A stretch of DNA of 64,000 bases from Leptospira venezuelensis (GCF_002150035.1 NZ_NETS01000010.1:1612001-1676000); one strand, 5' to 3'; shown: positions 51,052-61,371, numbered from the stretch's first letter. Notes: a model not told the origin generated them from the sequence alone. A program made the numbers and translations.

Positions 51052-52199
51052 AGGCTCTCGGGAGAAAGTTCAAAGATTTTTGGGAATCTCCCGATTCCCC
51101 CTTCGATCTAGTCTTAGTCGGATCAGTATTTTTTCTTTTACTATTTGGAATATGCGTAATGTATTCCAGTTCCTCTGTGACTGCTTGGAGAGAATTCCAA
51201 GATTCAGAGTATTTTTTAAAAAAACAATTGGCCTGGGCAATCATCGGCCTAGTGGTATTTTTCTTTTTTGCAAATTTTCCCTATAAACGTTTAGAAAAAT
51301 TTGCGTTAGGCGGAATTGTAATCAGTGTTCTACTTTTGATTTTAGTATTTATTCCAGGTATCGGGAAAGCGGTCGGTACCTATTATGGAAGAAATTTCCA
51401 TAGATGGATTGGGATTGGACCTTATCAATTGCAGCCTTCCGAGATTGCAAAATTGGCTGTGGTAGTCTATCTATCTTCTCTTATAGTAAAACTGAAATTA
51501 AAAGAGAGCAGAGATCCTAAGAAGTTCATTCTTCCTGCTGTTTTATTACTTACAGTTCTAATTTTGATCTTAGCAGAGCCGGCCTTCGGGACCACGATGG
51601 AAATTTTATTCGTTGTGATCGCGTTCGTATTCTTATTCGGATTTCCAATCCGTAATCTTCTACTTGTAGGCTTGGTATCTCTTCCTTTGGCATATCTTTT
51701 GATTAGCCAAGTGGGTTACAGAAGGAAAAGAATGGAAGTTTGGTTGGATCCATACCGCTTTCGTTACGATGAAGGCCATCAATTGGTAACTTCTTTTCGA
51801 GCGTTTTTGGATGGTGGATGGTTTGGAAATAAATTAGCGAGTGGTTATGCTCATAGATATTTAACCTATAGCCATACAGACTTCGTTCTTGCGACCTATG
51901 TAGAGGATTTTGGTTTTATTGGATTCTTATTCTTCTTTGCTTTAGTGATGATACTCTTGTCTCGGGTTTATGTTTTGTTAAAAAGAGTAGAGGACCCATT
52001 TGGTTTTTATTTGGGGGCAGGTTTACTTTTTATTTTAGGAACCCAATTTGTTATCAATAGTTATGTGGTAACGGGTCTTTTTCCAATTACTGGGATTAGC
52101 TTACCGTTTATGAGCTACGGAGGATCTTCACTTCTCGTGGTTTTGGCGGCCTTCGGAATTCTTGTCAATATAACCAGAAAAGAAAACATAGGCGTATGA
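51048..52199 (+). CDS. ftsW: SEDS-family FtsW peptidoglycan polymerase
   Basis: The 383-residue protein has about ten TM segments and the SEDS motifs YQLQPSEIAKLAVVVYLSSLI, EPAFGTTMEI, YRFRYDEGHQLVTSFRAFLDGGWFG and PITGISLPFMSYGGSSLL. The SGYAHR and YVEDFGFIG segments fit FtsW in a mur cluster rather than RodA. It is a lipid II polymerase that works with a class B PBP (FtsI). FtsI itself is not encoded here. ATGA overlaps at both ends. Confidence 0.92.
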   Translation: MKALGRKFKDFWESPDSPFDLVLVGSVFFLLLFGICVMYSSSSVTAWREFQDSEYFLKKQLAWAIIGLVVFFFFANFPYKRLEKFALGGIVISVLLLILVFIPGIGKAVGTYYGRNFHRWIGIGPYQLQPSEIAKLAVVVYLSSLIVKLKLKESRDPKKFILPAVLLLTVLILILAEPAFGTTMEILFVVIAFVFLFGFPIRNLLLVGLVSLPLAYLLISQVGYRRKRMEVWLDPYRFRYDEGHQLVTSFRAFLDGGWFGNKLASGYAHRYLTYSHTDFVLATYVEDFGFIGFLFFFALVMILLSRVYVLLKRVEDPFGFYLGAGLLFILGTQFVINSYVVTGLFPITGISLPFMSYGGSSLLVVLAAFGILVNITRKENIGV

Positions 52200-53272
52200 G
52201 ATCGGTTTTAATCGCAGCCGGCGGGACCGGGGGGCATATTTCCCCAGGGGTTGCGCTGGCAGAAAGTCTTGTAAGTCGAAAAGATTCCTTAGGTATCTCT
52301 AACGTTTTTCTACATTCTCTTATCCGAAATAAGGATAATCCAGATTTGAAACAAGCTCCTTGCGAAGTTGTCTGGCATAATACTCCGTCTCTCTCTGGAA
52401 ATATTCTTTTATTACCTTTCAGATATATATTCCAACTTTTCAAGTCTTGGATCAAGTTCAGACAGCTTGGTGTGGATGCAGTTGTCGGAATGGGCGGATA
52501 TTCCAGTGTTCCTGCTCTTTTATACGCTGTGATATTCGGTAAAAAATTATATCTATGTGAACAGAATTGTATTCCAGGAAAAGTGAATCGTATCTTCTTC
52601 AGATTTGCAAATAAGGTCGCTTTCAGTTTCCCTCCAAAGGATACAAAAGTCTCTTGTAGTTGGGAAATATTAGGAAATCCTTTAAGATCTAAAACTATAC
52701 CTAAACTTGCTTTGAAGTTCAGCGAAAAATGGGATCCTAAAAAGAAAAAACAATTTAACGTTTTAGTAATGGGTGGTTCTCAGGGTGCAAGACAGATCAA
52801 TAATATGGTAGTCAACCTGATGAAACATGAAGTGATCCAGGAAAGATTCCGTTTTAGAATGTTAACAGGCACTGCTCTTTACGATGAAGTTTCCAAAAAA
52901 ACTAAGGATGCAGATCTAATCTCTTATTCAGATAATATGGCAGAACATTATGATTGGGCCAATATGGTGATTGCTCGTTCTGGTTCTGGAGTTCTTTCAG
53001 AATGTGCCGCTTATGCACTTCCAATGATCTTAATTCCTTATCCTTTTGCAAAAGATGATCATCAAACTGCGAATGCAAAGTATATGGAAGCAAATGGTGC
53101 TGCAGCATTGCTTGAGCAAAGAGATGAGGATGAAAGCAAATTATTCCGCATTTTGGATCAGTTTGCGGAGAAACCTGAGCTTTTGAACGAAATGTCCATT
53201 AGATCATTAGAATGTTCTCATGTAGAAGCATCTACTGAAACTACCAGCTTCTTCTTCGAAAATACTAAATAA
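52196..53272 (+). CDS. murG: UDP-GlcNAc:lipid I N-acetylglucosaminyltransferase
   Basis: The 358-residue GT28 enzyme begins with the glycine-rich loop IAAGGTGGHISPGVALAE (residues about 5-22). Then come GVDAVVGMGGYSSVPALL, CEQNCIPGKVNR, FNVLVMGGSQGARQIN and the C-terminal ARSGSGVLSECAAYALPMILIPYPFAKDDHQ (donor-binding). It makes lipid II at the inner membrane. Overlaps ftsW (ATGA) and murC (TAATG). Confidence 0.95.
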   Translation: MRSVLIAAGGTGGHISPGVALAESLVSRKDSLGISNVFLHSLIRNKDNPDLKQAPCEVVWHNTPSLSGNILLLPFRYIFQLFKSWIKFRQLGVDAVVGMGGYSSVPALLYAVIFGKKLYLCEQNCIPGKVNRIFFRFANKVAFSFPPKDTKVSCSWEILGNPLRSKTIPKLALKFSEKWDPKKKKQFNVLVMGGSQGARQINNMVVNLMKHEVIQERFRFRMLTGTALYDEVSKKTKDADLISYSDNMAEHYDWANMVIARSGSGVLSECAAYALPMILIPYPFAKDDHQTANAKYMEANGAAALLEQRDEDESKLFRILDQFAEKPELLNEMSIRSLECSHVEASTETTSFFFENTK

Positions 53273-54681
53273 TGGAAAACGGATCTATCCAGCAAAGACT
53301 GGGATTTTCCAGACCTTTTTTCCTAGGAATCGGTGGCTCTGGTATGTCCAGTTTGGCTCATATCTTGGCAGATGCAGGTCTCGAAGTTTCGGGTTACGAT
53401 GGCAAAAAAAGCCAGGTCACTGAAAACTTAGAGAAGAAGGGAGTAAAAATATTCTCTAAACTTTCCGATCTCGAAGAGAATATCGGATACGATTCTGCAA
53501 TCTATTCGTCTGCCATTCGTTTGGATTCTCACCCTATTGCCAATTTTTTTAAACAAAAAGGAATCCGATTCTTTCATAGATCAGAAGTTTTACATCTATG
53601 CTTTGAACATCTTACCTGCATTGCGGTAGGCGGTTCTCATGGGAAAACAACGACCACAGCTATGACCGCTCATATACTTAATGATTTAGGATATTCTCCT
53701 TCTGTTATGGTTGGAGGTGATGTTTCCTTTTTGAATGGTGTAGGCGGAAGATTTTCTCCTGGAAAGATAGGTGTTTTTGAATCGGACGAATCCGATGGCA
53801 CATTCTTAAATCATAAAGCCCAGGTGCGTATTCTTACTAACATAGATGAAGACCATTTGGATTTTTATCATACTCGAGAAAAACTGTTAGAAGCATTTTC
53901 TAAATTTATTTCTGCCGGAACACACACTGTAGTTTTGGATATGGACGATCCTGGAATATTAGATTGTCTCGATCTAATCCAAGACAAATCTAAAATTTTC
54001 GGTTTCACTTCTTCTTTAGGATCAAATGCTAAATCGAATGGTTTTAAAAATTTAGTACATTATAAAATTGAAAATAAGAAGCTAATATTCTTTTTAGATG
54101 GAAAAGAGTTTGAGATCACTTCTCGATTCCCCGGAAAACATTATCTTACAAACTCACTTGCGGGAGTACTTGCTGCTTATTCTTTAGGAGCTGATCCTGA
54201 AAAGGCCTCCATGTCGGTTTCCGAGTATGCTGGAGTCAAGCGTAGGTTGGAATATATTGGAAACAAGGACGGTGTAGAAATTTATGATGATTACGGTCAT
54301 CATCCAACTGAAGTCCAGGCAGTTCTTTCTTCAATAAAAGAGCTATCTGGCAGAGATGGAAGAGCTGTTATCCTTTTTCAGCCTCATCGATTTACTCGAA
54401 CTAAAAATTTATATAGAGAATTTGCAAAAAGTTTAGATGCAGGAGATATCGTTTTCCTTCTTCCGATTTATTCCGCTGGAGAAGAGCCAATTCCGGGAAT
54501 AACTTCCGAGTTGATCGCTAATTCTATGAAAACGAAACCTCTATTATTGTCCGGCGATCTTAAATTAGATATTACGTTTATTAGAAACACCTTAAAATTT
54601 GGAGATAGGCTGATTACTCTTGGAGCGGGGAACGTGAGAGACTGGGGACTCGCCTTTATGGATAGTGAAGAAAAGAAATAA
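53272..54681 (+). CDS. murC: UDP-MurNAc-L-alanine ligase
   Basis: The 469-residue Mur ligase has FFLGIGGSGMSSLAHIL, the ATP loop AVGGSHGKTTTTAMTAHIL (about residue 122), VFESDESDGTFLNHK, NIDEDHLDFYHT and IYDDYGHHPTEVQAVL. Later segments are FQPHRFTRTK and PIYSAGEEPIPGI. It adds L-Ala to UDP-MurNAc. It starts within the murG stop (TAATG). murD, ftsQ, ftsA and ftsZ do not follow; the cluster ends here with a 329-bp gap. Confidence 0.95.
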   Translation: MENGSIQQRLGFSRPFFLGIGGSGMSSLAHILADAGLEVSGYDGKKSQVTENLEKKGVKIFSKLSDLEENIGYDSAIYSSAIRLDSHPIANFFKQKGIRFFHRSEVLHLCFEHLTCIAVGGSHGKTTTTAMTAHILNDLGYSPSVMVGGDVSFLNGVGGRFSPGKIGVFESDESDGTFLNHKAQVRILTNIDEDHLDFYHTREKLLEAFSKFISAGTHTVVLDMDDPGILDCLDLIQDKSKIFGFTSSLGSNAKSNGFKNLVHYKIENKKLIFFLDGKEFEITSRFPGKHYLTNSLAGVLAAYSLGADPEKASMSVSEYAGVKRRLEYIGNKDGVEIYDDYGHHPTEVQAVLSSIKELSGRDGRAVILFQPHRFTRTKNLYREFAKSLDAGDIVFLLPIYSAGEEPIPGITSELIANSMKTKPLLLSGDLKLDITFIRNTLKFGDRLITLGAGNVRDWGLAFMDSEEKK

Positions 54682-55010
54682 CTTGTAAAAATTCTCCGGT
54701 ATAGTCTAGTTTGATGGAGATCTAATTTTATTTTTAGAGAAATTTGATACCTAACGGGATTCGATTTGTTTCTGATTTTTTAAAATACCCCATTCAGGAG
54801 ATAAACTTTTGTTTGTTAGGAATATGGATGGATCTTTTTCAGCAACCTGATTGCCACAGCGTAAAGAATTTTGAACAAGTTCGGCTTTTAAAAGAGAAAT
54901 ATTCTATATTACAAAATTAAACTCTTCGAAAACGAGTATTTTTTTTGAGAATTTCTCTCGGGTGCATGCGTTACTTGCTTATATAAGTTGGATGATATTT
55001 GAGGAGCTTA
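54682..55010. other. Intergenic region between murC and the polysaccharide locus
   Basis: About 330 bp of AT-rich sequence with no gene, hairpin or clear promoter hexamers. It probably contains the murC terminator region and the promoter of the polysaccharide genes, but I cannot point to them. Confidence 0.5.
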
Positions 55011-56612
55011 ATGTTTCGTAAATTTCTATTAGAAAATGCTTATTGGATAGCACCCATTGCTCTGGTACTTTATACATTATTTACTGTTCCGACAAATGAT
55101 GGATTTAACTCGGATTCAGCGCTTAAATTATTTCAAGCGAAAGGACTTTTGGCAACTTCCTATTCGGACCAAGAAGTATTCTATCTAGGAAAAAAATGGG
55201 ATCCTGATTATCTAGCTCATCCAAACAGAAAATTTTTGATTTTAAGACCGGATGGGGGATATTGGGGACAGTATTCGATTTTTTTCGCAGCGGTTACTGC
55301 GCCAATTTTGTATCTGTTCGGCACTTCAGCATTAGTACCATTTTGTATCTTAATTTATTTTTTATCTATAGCTATATTTAAAATTATCTATAAACCGGAA
55401 CGATTTACAATCTTCTTCGCATTACTTTGTACTCCTATATTCCTTTATTCCTTAGAATATAGTGAGAATACCTTGTTCTTACTATTTGCGGGAATTGGAC
55501 TGTCATTGTATTTCAAAAATCCAAGTTTGGATTGGAGGTTCTCCGATCGTTTCCTTGCTGGATTTTTTTTAGGGGTTACAGTGTGGTTTCGGTTGGAGCC
55601 TTTTATTTTTATTCCGGCTCTCGGTTTAGCTATTCTAATAGCAGAATACAAGAGAATACTCAGTCTAGATTTCTGGAAAGGTAACGGAATTTTTGCGTTA
55701 GGTATTATCCTCCCGATACTTGTCTTTGTATTTTTTAACACGTACGCGTACGGAAGTTATTTAGGACCTCGTTTCGAAGTTAACAGTAATGTAGCCTGGG
55801 ATATCTCCGTTAAGTTAAAACAACTTTTCGTTATAGCTTTTTTCGGGTATTGGAAACTCGGGTTTTTCGGCTATATGCCGATTTTATTATGGGTTATTTT
55901 TGATCGGACTTTTTCAGAAACTGCGCTAAATCTTCGTGAGAAGGTTATCATACTTTTATTATTAATTTATATTCCTTTATTAAGTTTTTCTGTTAGTACG
56001 GAAGCCTTTGTCAGTTGGGGACCACGTTATTTATCCCTATGTATTTTCCCGGGCTTATTCCTTTTGGATGATTGGTATCGAATTAAATCGAAAAAAGCAT
56101 TCTCTAAGTTAGGTGTCGCCGCTTTAATAATCTTCGTTTCATTTTCCATTGCAGCTACCCTTAAGGGGCTTTCGATGATTCGAGCTTCTTACAAACAAAT
56201 TAAGGTAATGTCCGGAGAATTCGAAAAATATAAGACTGATTATATTGTCACTGGGAGCGAGATTATTAGCGGACATTTCGGTCGTCTTTCACTTTCAATT
56301 CCTTGTTTTTACATCAGAACTTCTCGTGATGGAGAAATAATTTCGGATAGATTATTTAGTGAGAAAACAAACAAAAAGATCGGGTTTGTTGTTTCTAAAT
56401 ATAAAACGAAAGATATCGCCCAGGAAATGGATGGGGAAGAAGAAGATATAATTCTCAAATTCCTGAAATATGTAACACCACATGTAATCCAATACCCGGA
56501 TATTACTAGTAAAGAATCTGGACAATTACTCGGCTACTTTTCTAGGAAAAGCAGGTTGCTTGAAAGTAAGGAAACTCGATTTTACTCCATTTATATTTTT
56601 GAGACCAAATAA
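55011..56612 (+). CDS. Polytopic membrane protein, GT-C/mannosyltransferase-like
   Basis: ATG 55011 (gaggag just upstream) is preferred over TTG 54999. The 533-residue protein has about ten TM segments between residues 8 and 390 and a soluble C-terminal region. The first extracytoplasmic loop has TNDGFNSDSALKLFQAKGLL, a charged loop as in PMT-type GT-C enzymes. Related in layout to the 806-residue protein at 3621, but not obviously a homologue. Role: probably transfers a sugar from a polyprenyl donor, or is an assembly protein. Not proven. Confidence 0.6.
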   Translation: MFRKFLLENAYWIAPIALVLYTLFTVPTNDGFNSDSALKLFQAKGLLATSYSDQEVFYLGKKWDPDYLAHPNRKFLILRPDGGYWGQYSIFFAAVTAPILYLFGTSALVPFCILIYFLSIAIFKIIYKPERFTIFFALLCTPIFLYSLEYSENTLFLLFAGIGLSLYFKNPSLDWRFSDRFLAGFFLGVTVWFRLEPFIFIPALGLAILIAEYKRILSLDFWKGNGIFALGIILPILVFVFFNTYAYGSYLGPRFEVNSNVAWDISVKLKQLFVIAFFGYWKLGFFGYMPILLWVIFDRTFSETALNLREKVIILLLLIYIPLLSFSVSTEAFVSWGPRYLSLCIFPGLFLLDDWYRIKSKKAFSKLGVAALIIFVSFSIAATLKGLSMIRASYKQIKVMSGEFEKYKTDYIVTGSEIISGHFGRLSLSIPCFYIRTSRDGEIISDRLFSEKTNKKIGFVVSKYKTKDIAQEMDGEEEDIILKFLKYVTPHVIQYPDITSKESGQLLGYFSRKSRLLESKETRFYSIYIFETK

Positions 56613-56763
56613 TAACGATAAATTTTGAACGGAAGCCCCAGATTGAGCCTGTCGAAAGTTTAGGTTATGTGGTGTAATGCGGTCTTTTTGATTGATAATC
56701 TGTGGAAAAATCATTGGACTATATTCGATTATGAATTAGTCTGGTAGACACTAAATTTATCGA

Positions 56764-57753
56764 ATGAAGTTAGTAATTAATATCCCTTGCTATAACGAGG
56801 AAAAAACTCTTTCTACGGTCCTCGCCGAAATCCCGAAAAAGATTCCCGGTATTAAAACTATAGAAATCCAGATCGTGGATGATGGATCTACGGATCGTAC
56901 CTCTGAGATTGCGGCAAGCTACGGCTGTAAAATTATTTCGCACAAAAAAAACCTAGGATTGGGTCGAGCATTCAAGTCCGGAGTAGAGGCTGCCCTGGAG
57001 GGTGGTGCGGATATTTTTGTAAATACTGATGCGGATAACCAATATCCTTCTTCCTATATTCCAGATTTAATCACTCCAGTTATGACCGGTTCAGCAGACA
57101 TTGCCATTGGAAATAGAGTGCCTTGGAAGGTAGAATATTTCTCTCCTTTAAAAAAGATACTTCAATGGTTTGGGAATTTAGTTGTTCGAAATCTAATCGG
57201 TACTGATGTTCCAGATACCGTTTCTGGATTTAGAGCCTACTCCAGAGAAAGTCTTTTAAGATTAAACGTCACTACTAAGTTTTCTTATGTTTTAGATACG
57301 ATCGTGCAAGCAGTTAAAATGGATCTGACTGTTTCTTCTATTCCGATCCCTACAAATCCTCCGACTAGAAAGTCTCGGCTGTTTAAAAATATATTCCAAC
57401 ATATGTGGAAGTCTGGAACCTCATTGGTAAGACTCTTAATTATATATAGGCCGTTTCATTCTTTTGGAGTTTTGGCTATTGCTACTTTTATTCCTGCTTT
57501 AGCGATTGCCATACGCTTTCTTATCTTTTTCTTCTTAGGGATTGGAAAGGGACATGTGCAATCTTTATTGTTCGCTGTAGTTTTAGTAATTATTTCAGGA
57601 TTGTTTTTGGTTTCTGGGATTCTGGCTTTTTTAATAGGAATCAATCGAAAATTGAGTGAAGAGATTTTGTATTTTGAAAAGAAGAGAACTTTTTCAGGAA
57701 ATTACTCTGCTGGCAGTTTAGGTTCTTCTAAAGTGTCAAAGTCTCGTCAGTAA
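56764..57753 (+). CDS. GT2 glycosyltransferase with C-terminal TM segments
   Basis: The 329-residue protein has a GT-A domain: INIPCYNEEKTLSTVLAEIP, QIVDDGSTDRTSEIA, the donor-binding VNTDADNQYP (DxD motif at about residue 92) and VSGFRAYSRESLLRL. Two TM segments near the C-terminus (about residues 235-295) resemble the DPM/ArnC-like branch that makes polyprenyl-linked sugars. It probably makes a lipid-linked sugar donor for the GT-C-like neighbour or a repeat-unit assembly step. Confidence 0.88.
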   Translation: MKLVINIPCYNEEKTLSTVLAEIPKKIPGIKTIEIQIVDDGSTDRTSEIAASYGCKIISHKKNLGLGRAFKSGVEAALEGGADIFVNTDADNQYPSSYIPDLITPVMTGSADIAIGNRVPWKVEYFSPLKKILQWFGNLVVRNLIGTDVPDTVSGFRAYSRESLLRLNVTTKFSYVLDTIVQAVKMDLTVSSIPIPTNPPTRKSRLFKNIFQHMWKSGTSLVRLLIIYRPFHSFGVLAIATFIPALAIAIRFLIFFFLGIGKGHVQSLLFAVVLVIISGLFLVSGILAFLIGINRKLSEEILYFEKKRTFSGNYSAGSLGSSKVSKSRQ

Positions 57754-57759
57754 TCGGTT

Positions 57760-58866
57760 ATGTCGAATGTGAAGAATGTTTCTCTTTTGGGGCCGATTGC
57801 TCCTTATCGAGGCGGGATAGCGCAATATACAACTTTCCTAAAAAGTTCTCTTTCAAAGATCTGTAATTTACAAACGATCTCATTTAAAAGGCAATATCCT
57901 AAGTTTCTTTATCCTGGAGAAAGTGACGTTGATCCTTTTTCAATGGGTAGAGATCCTGAAGTAAATTATTTACTCGATGCTTTAAATCCTTTCAGCCTAA
58001 TTAAAGTTGCAAATAGTATCATTAAAAGTAGGGCTGACTTAGTTATTCTTACCTGGTGGACTTTGTTCTGGGCTCCAGGATTTGCTTTTATTGCTTTTCT
58101 CCTTCGTAGAAAAAAGATCCCTGTCATCTTTCTTTGCCATAACCTATCTGATCATGGGTCCAAAGGTTTAAAAAAATCAATCGTTGAATTTTTATTATCA
58201 AACGCGGACGGTTATATTGTCCATTCCGGAGAACATAAGGATTTCCTAAAATCCAAGTATCCCGAAAAACCTGTATTAAAAATTCATATTCCTGCTTATG
58301 AAGAATTTCCTGAACCTAAAGGCCTATTAAAGAAAAGGGGAAGGTTAGAGCTTTTATTCTTCGGCTTTATTCGACCGTATAAGGGTCTGGATATTTTATT
58401 CCATGCCCTTGCTAAATTAAATGATCGGGAAGTGTATTTGACGGTCGCGGGAGAAACTTGGGAAGATAAGGATATTATTTATAATATAGTTAAAAGTTTA
58501 GATCTTCAAAATGTAGAACTACATCTTTCATATACCAAAGAAGAAGAGCTTGCTGAATACTTTTTTAGATCGGATGCCGTTGTTCTTCCTTATCGTTCTG
58601 CATCTGGAACTGCAGTAGGTGCGGTTGCTTATCGATATGATTGTCCGATTATTGCCACTCGTGTAGGGGGGCTTGTCGACATTGTAACAGATGGAGAGAC
58701 TGGATATTTAGTTGAGCCTGACTCCGCAGAAGCAATTGCCGAAAAGCTCAAGGTGATTTCTAGAAAAGAGCTTGCTGGGATGAAAAACGCAATCCGCGAT
58801 TTCAAAAAGGAGCTTACATGGGAACATGTAGCTGAGAAAGTTTTGAGATTCGAATGGAGAAAATAG
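57760..58866 (+). CDS. GT4-type glycosyltransferase
   Basis: The 368-residue GT-B enzyme has an N-terminal acceptor loop (GPIAPYRGGIAQYTTFLKSSL) and a PVIFLCHNLSDHG segment. The C-terminal donor-binding region reads LELLFFGFIRPYKGLDILFHALAKL, VVLPYRSASGTAVGAVAYRYDCPIIATRVGGLVDIVTDGETGYLVEP. Six nt after the GT2 gene, so in the same transcript. Adds one sugar to the growing surface glycan; sugar identity unknown. Confidence 0.88.
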   Translation: MSNVKNVSLLGPIAPYRGGIAQYTTFLKSSLSKICNLQTISFKRQYPKFLYPGESDVDPFSMGRDPEVNYLLDALNPFSLIKVANSIIKSRADLVILTWWTLFWAPGFAFIAFLLRRKKIPVIFLCHNLSDHGSKGLKKSIVEFLLSNADGYIVHSGEHKDFLKSKYPEKPVLKIHIPAYEEFPEPKGLLKKRGRLELLFFGFIRPYKGLDILFHALAKLNDREVYLTVAGETWEDKDIIYNIVKSLDLQNVELHLSYTKEEELAEYFFRSDAVVLPYRSASGTAVGAVAYRYDCPIIATRVGGLVDIVTDGETGYLVEPDSAEAIAEKLKVISRKELAGMKNAIRDFKKELTWEHVAEKVLRFEWRK

Positions 58867-58977
58867 GATAGCCAACAAAAAGAAAAGATTAAAGCTTTTT
58901 GCTACCTGCGTTATAAACCGGTATTGATTTCATTTTGCAAAAGTTCGAATTTAAACTGACTACCTTGTATTGTCATT

Positions 58978-60396
58978 ATGGGAAATAACTTAAGCTTAAG
59001 TAAGCTAACTCTGATTTACGGGGTGGCTAATATTTTTTCAAAAGGGTTAACTTTTGTAATTTTTTTTGTTTTCACTTTCTTTTTGAAAAAGGAAGAAATT
59101 GGGGCCTTTGATCTTATTCTAACCAGCTCCACTTTGCTAGTTCCATTGATCTCCTTACAACTTTATGATGGGATTCTTAGATGGTGCTTAAATGAGGCCC
59201 ATGACTCGAGTGAGGTTTCGAAAGTAATTTCCGGCGCGACGATAGCGGTCTCTTTAAATGTCCTTATATTCTCCGTAGCATACTGGATTTTAGCACTCAT
59301 AATAGAAATTCCATTTAGCCTACTTATTTATTTATTTTTAATATGCCAGGTATTCTATACGATTGTTTTACAGTTTGCTAGATCTAGATCTCTAAACTTT
59401 GTATATGCTTTGTCGGGAGTGATCTACTCTGGAGCGTTTACTTTAGGTGCCTTACTCGTAATTTCGATCTCTGATTTCGGATTGAAGGGAATTATTTTTG
59501 CTAATTTGTTCTCTTCCTTTTTAACATTATTATTTCTTACATATAAAACCCAGTTCATCTCTTATTTCAGTTTTCGTGTATTCGACCCATCTTTATTGAG
59601 ATCTATGTTGCGTTATACAGTGCCTTTGATCCCTAATCAGGTGAGTTGGTGGGCAATTTCTGAATCTAATAGATATATGATTCTATATTTTCTAGGAATT
59701 GCTGCAAATGGTTTGTTTGCAATTGCAATGAAGTTTCCTAATATCTTGCTGATCTTGCATCTGATATTTAATCAGGCATGGCAAGAAAAAGTAATTCGTT
59801 TATATGGGATGGAAGGTAGTAGAGCATATTTTGACAATGTGATTGATAAATATCTAAAATTATTATTAGGGTTAACGGCACTCGCGATCGGATTTTCTAA
59901 ACTCTTATTGCCGTTTATAGTAAACCAAAGTTATTTTGAGGTCGGGCAGTATTTACCTGTCTTTTATTATGCAGTTTGTTTTCAAGCATTGGGAAGCTTT
60001 TATGGAGGAGGATATCTGGCTGCAAAAAAAACGACTGGTGCATTTTATACAACTGTGATCGGCGCTTTGGTGAATATAACTTTAAATTTGATCTTAATTC
60101 CGTATTTAGGTTTGTTAGGTTGTGCGATCTCTCTATTAGTCGGAAATATAGTATTGTTTGTTGCTCGCTATTTCCATTCTCGATCTTTCTTTGAGATAAC
60201 CTTTCCGATCAAAAGTTTATTTGTTAATTTAGTGTTTATCATTTTATTTGGAATTTGTTCGATTTCAGGCATGTTTTGGGTCCAGCTATTGAATGCATTT
60301 GGATGTGTTGTGTATTTTACATATTTGAATAGAAAGATGATCCATAGTGGCATTCGATTTGGATTGAGTCGAATGACTAAAGTTGCAGAGAATTGA
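58978..60396 (+). CDS. Wzx-like polysaccharide flippase (MATE/MOP superfamily)
   Basis: The 472-residue protein has 12 to 14 TM segments throughout and no soluble domain. The N-terminus reads LTLIYGVANIFSKGLTFVIFFVFTFFLKKEEIGAFDL, a common opening in polysaccharide-biosynthesis flippases. A central RYTVPLIPNQVSWWAISESNRYMILYFLG matches the family too. It moves lipid-linked repeat units across the inner membrane. 111 nt separate it from the preceding gene. Polymerase (Wzy) and ligase are not seen in the window. Confidence 0.85.
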   Translation: MGNNLSLSKLTLIYGVANIFSKGLTFVIFFVFTFFLKKEEIGAFDLILTSSTLLVPLISLQLYDGILRWCLNEAHDSSEVSKVISGATIAVSLNVLIFSVAYWILALIIEIPFSLLIYLFLICQVFYTIVLQFARSRSLNFVYALSGVIYSGAFTLGALLVISISDFGLKGIIFANLFSSFLTLLFLTYKTQFISYFSFRVFDPSLLRSMLRYTVPLIPNQVSWWAISESNRYMILYFLGIAANGLFAIAMKFPNILLILHLIFNQAWQEKVIRLYGMEGSRAYFDNVIDKYLKLLLGLTALAIGFSKLLLPFIVNQSYFEVGQYLPVFYYAVCFQALGSFYGGGYLAAKKTTGAFYTTVIGALVNITLNLILIPYLGLLGCAISLLVGNIVLFVARYFHSRSFFEITFPIKSLFVNLVFIILFGICSISGMFWVQLLNAFGCVVYFTYLNRKMIHSGIRFGLSRMTKVAEN

Positions 60397-60447
60397 TCTA
60401 TGCGATTGATGGAATTTTTGCAAATCTACGAATAATTTGAGTTAGAA

Positions 60448-61359
60448 ATGAAATTTATATACTACAAAGCTAAGAAGGGAAATTTCGGGGATGATTTGAA
60501 CCCGTGGTTATGGGAGCATCTTTTTGGCAAAGAAGATGAGTCTGATGGTTTAGATTTAGTTGGAATTGGTTCAATCCTTTTTAACAATAATAAAATATTC
60601 AGCAAAGATCGTACTAAAATTGTTTTTGGAAGTGGGATCCGTCCAATGCCGGATTCGTTTGATCCGACTGGAAATTGGAAAATTCTATTTTTAAGGGGAC
60701 CTTTATCTTCCAGTTATTTGGATAACCGATATTCATATATTACTGATCCTGCATACTGCGTTAGACAAACACAATTCTTTGGAGATACAATTAATCAAAA
60801 GAAGAAATACGAAATAAGTTTCATGCCACATTATCAATCCATTAGCTTTATCGATTGGGAAACGATTTGTAAGAAGTTGAAAATCCATCTGATTTCAAGT
60901 AAAAATGAGTTAGGGGTTGAGTTTACACTTAAAGAAATCGCGGCATCCAAATTTTTGATAACGGAAGCTATGCATGGTGCTATTTTAGCTGATACTTTTC
61001 GAGTGCCTTGGCATCGCCTCATTTTATCTACTCCCTATACTGAAGGTCCGTTAGTATCGGAATTCAAGTGGAATGATTGGCTCTTATCCATTAATAAGGC
61101 GGATAGCAGATCTACAGGGATTAAGTTATATGAGAAGTATTTGTTGGGAAAAATAATCAGCAAGGCAACTCTTAATAGAATTAATGTCGAATTTTTCGCG
61201 AAAAACGTCGTTCAGCGAAAAATTTTGCAGGCGCTCTCTCATGTCGAAACCTTTACTATATCGGACAATGAGGTAATTGATAAACTAGATAACCTTTTGG
61301 AGAAAGAAATTGAAAAAGTCAAAGAGATCCAAAAGAGTAGTTATAAAGACAAAGAGTAG
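60448..61359 (+). CDS. Polysaccharide pyruvyl transferase
   Basis: The 303-residue protein belongs to the polysaccharide pyruvyltransferase family: KKGNFGDDLNPWLWEHLFG at residue ~10, VGIGSILFNNN, VFGSGIRPMP, LFLRGPLSSSYLD and FLITEAMHGAILADTFRVPWHRLIL. It adds a ketal-linked pyruvate to a sugar in a surface polymer, giving negative charge. It lies between the flippase and a glycosyltransferase gene, supporting a pyruvylated repeat unit. Confidence 0.85.
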   Translation: MKFIYYKAKKGNFGDDLNPWLWEHLFGKEDESDGLDLVGIGSILFNNNKIFSKDRTKIVFGSGIRPMPDSFDPTGNWKILFLRGPLSSSYLDNRYSYITDPAYCVRQTQFFGDTINQKKKYEISFMPHYQSISFIDWETICKKLKIHLISSKNELGVEFTLKEIAASKFLITEAMHGAILADTFRVPWHRLILSTPYTEGPLVSEFKWNDWLLSINKADSRSTGIKLYEKYLLGKIISKATLNRINVEFFAKNVVQRKILQALSHVETFTISDNEVIDKLDNLLEKEIEKVKEIQKSSYKDKE

Positions 61360-61371
61360 CGTTCCGATTCA

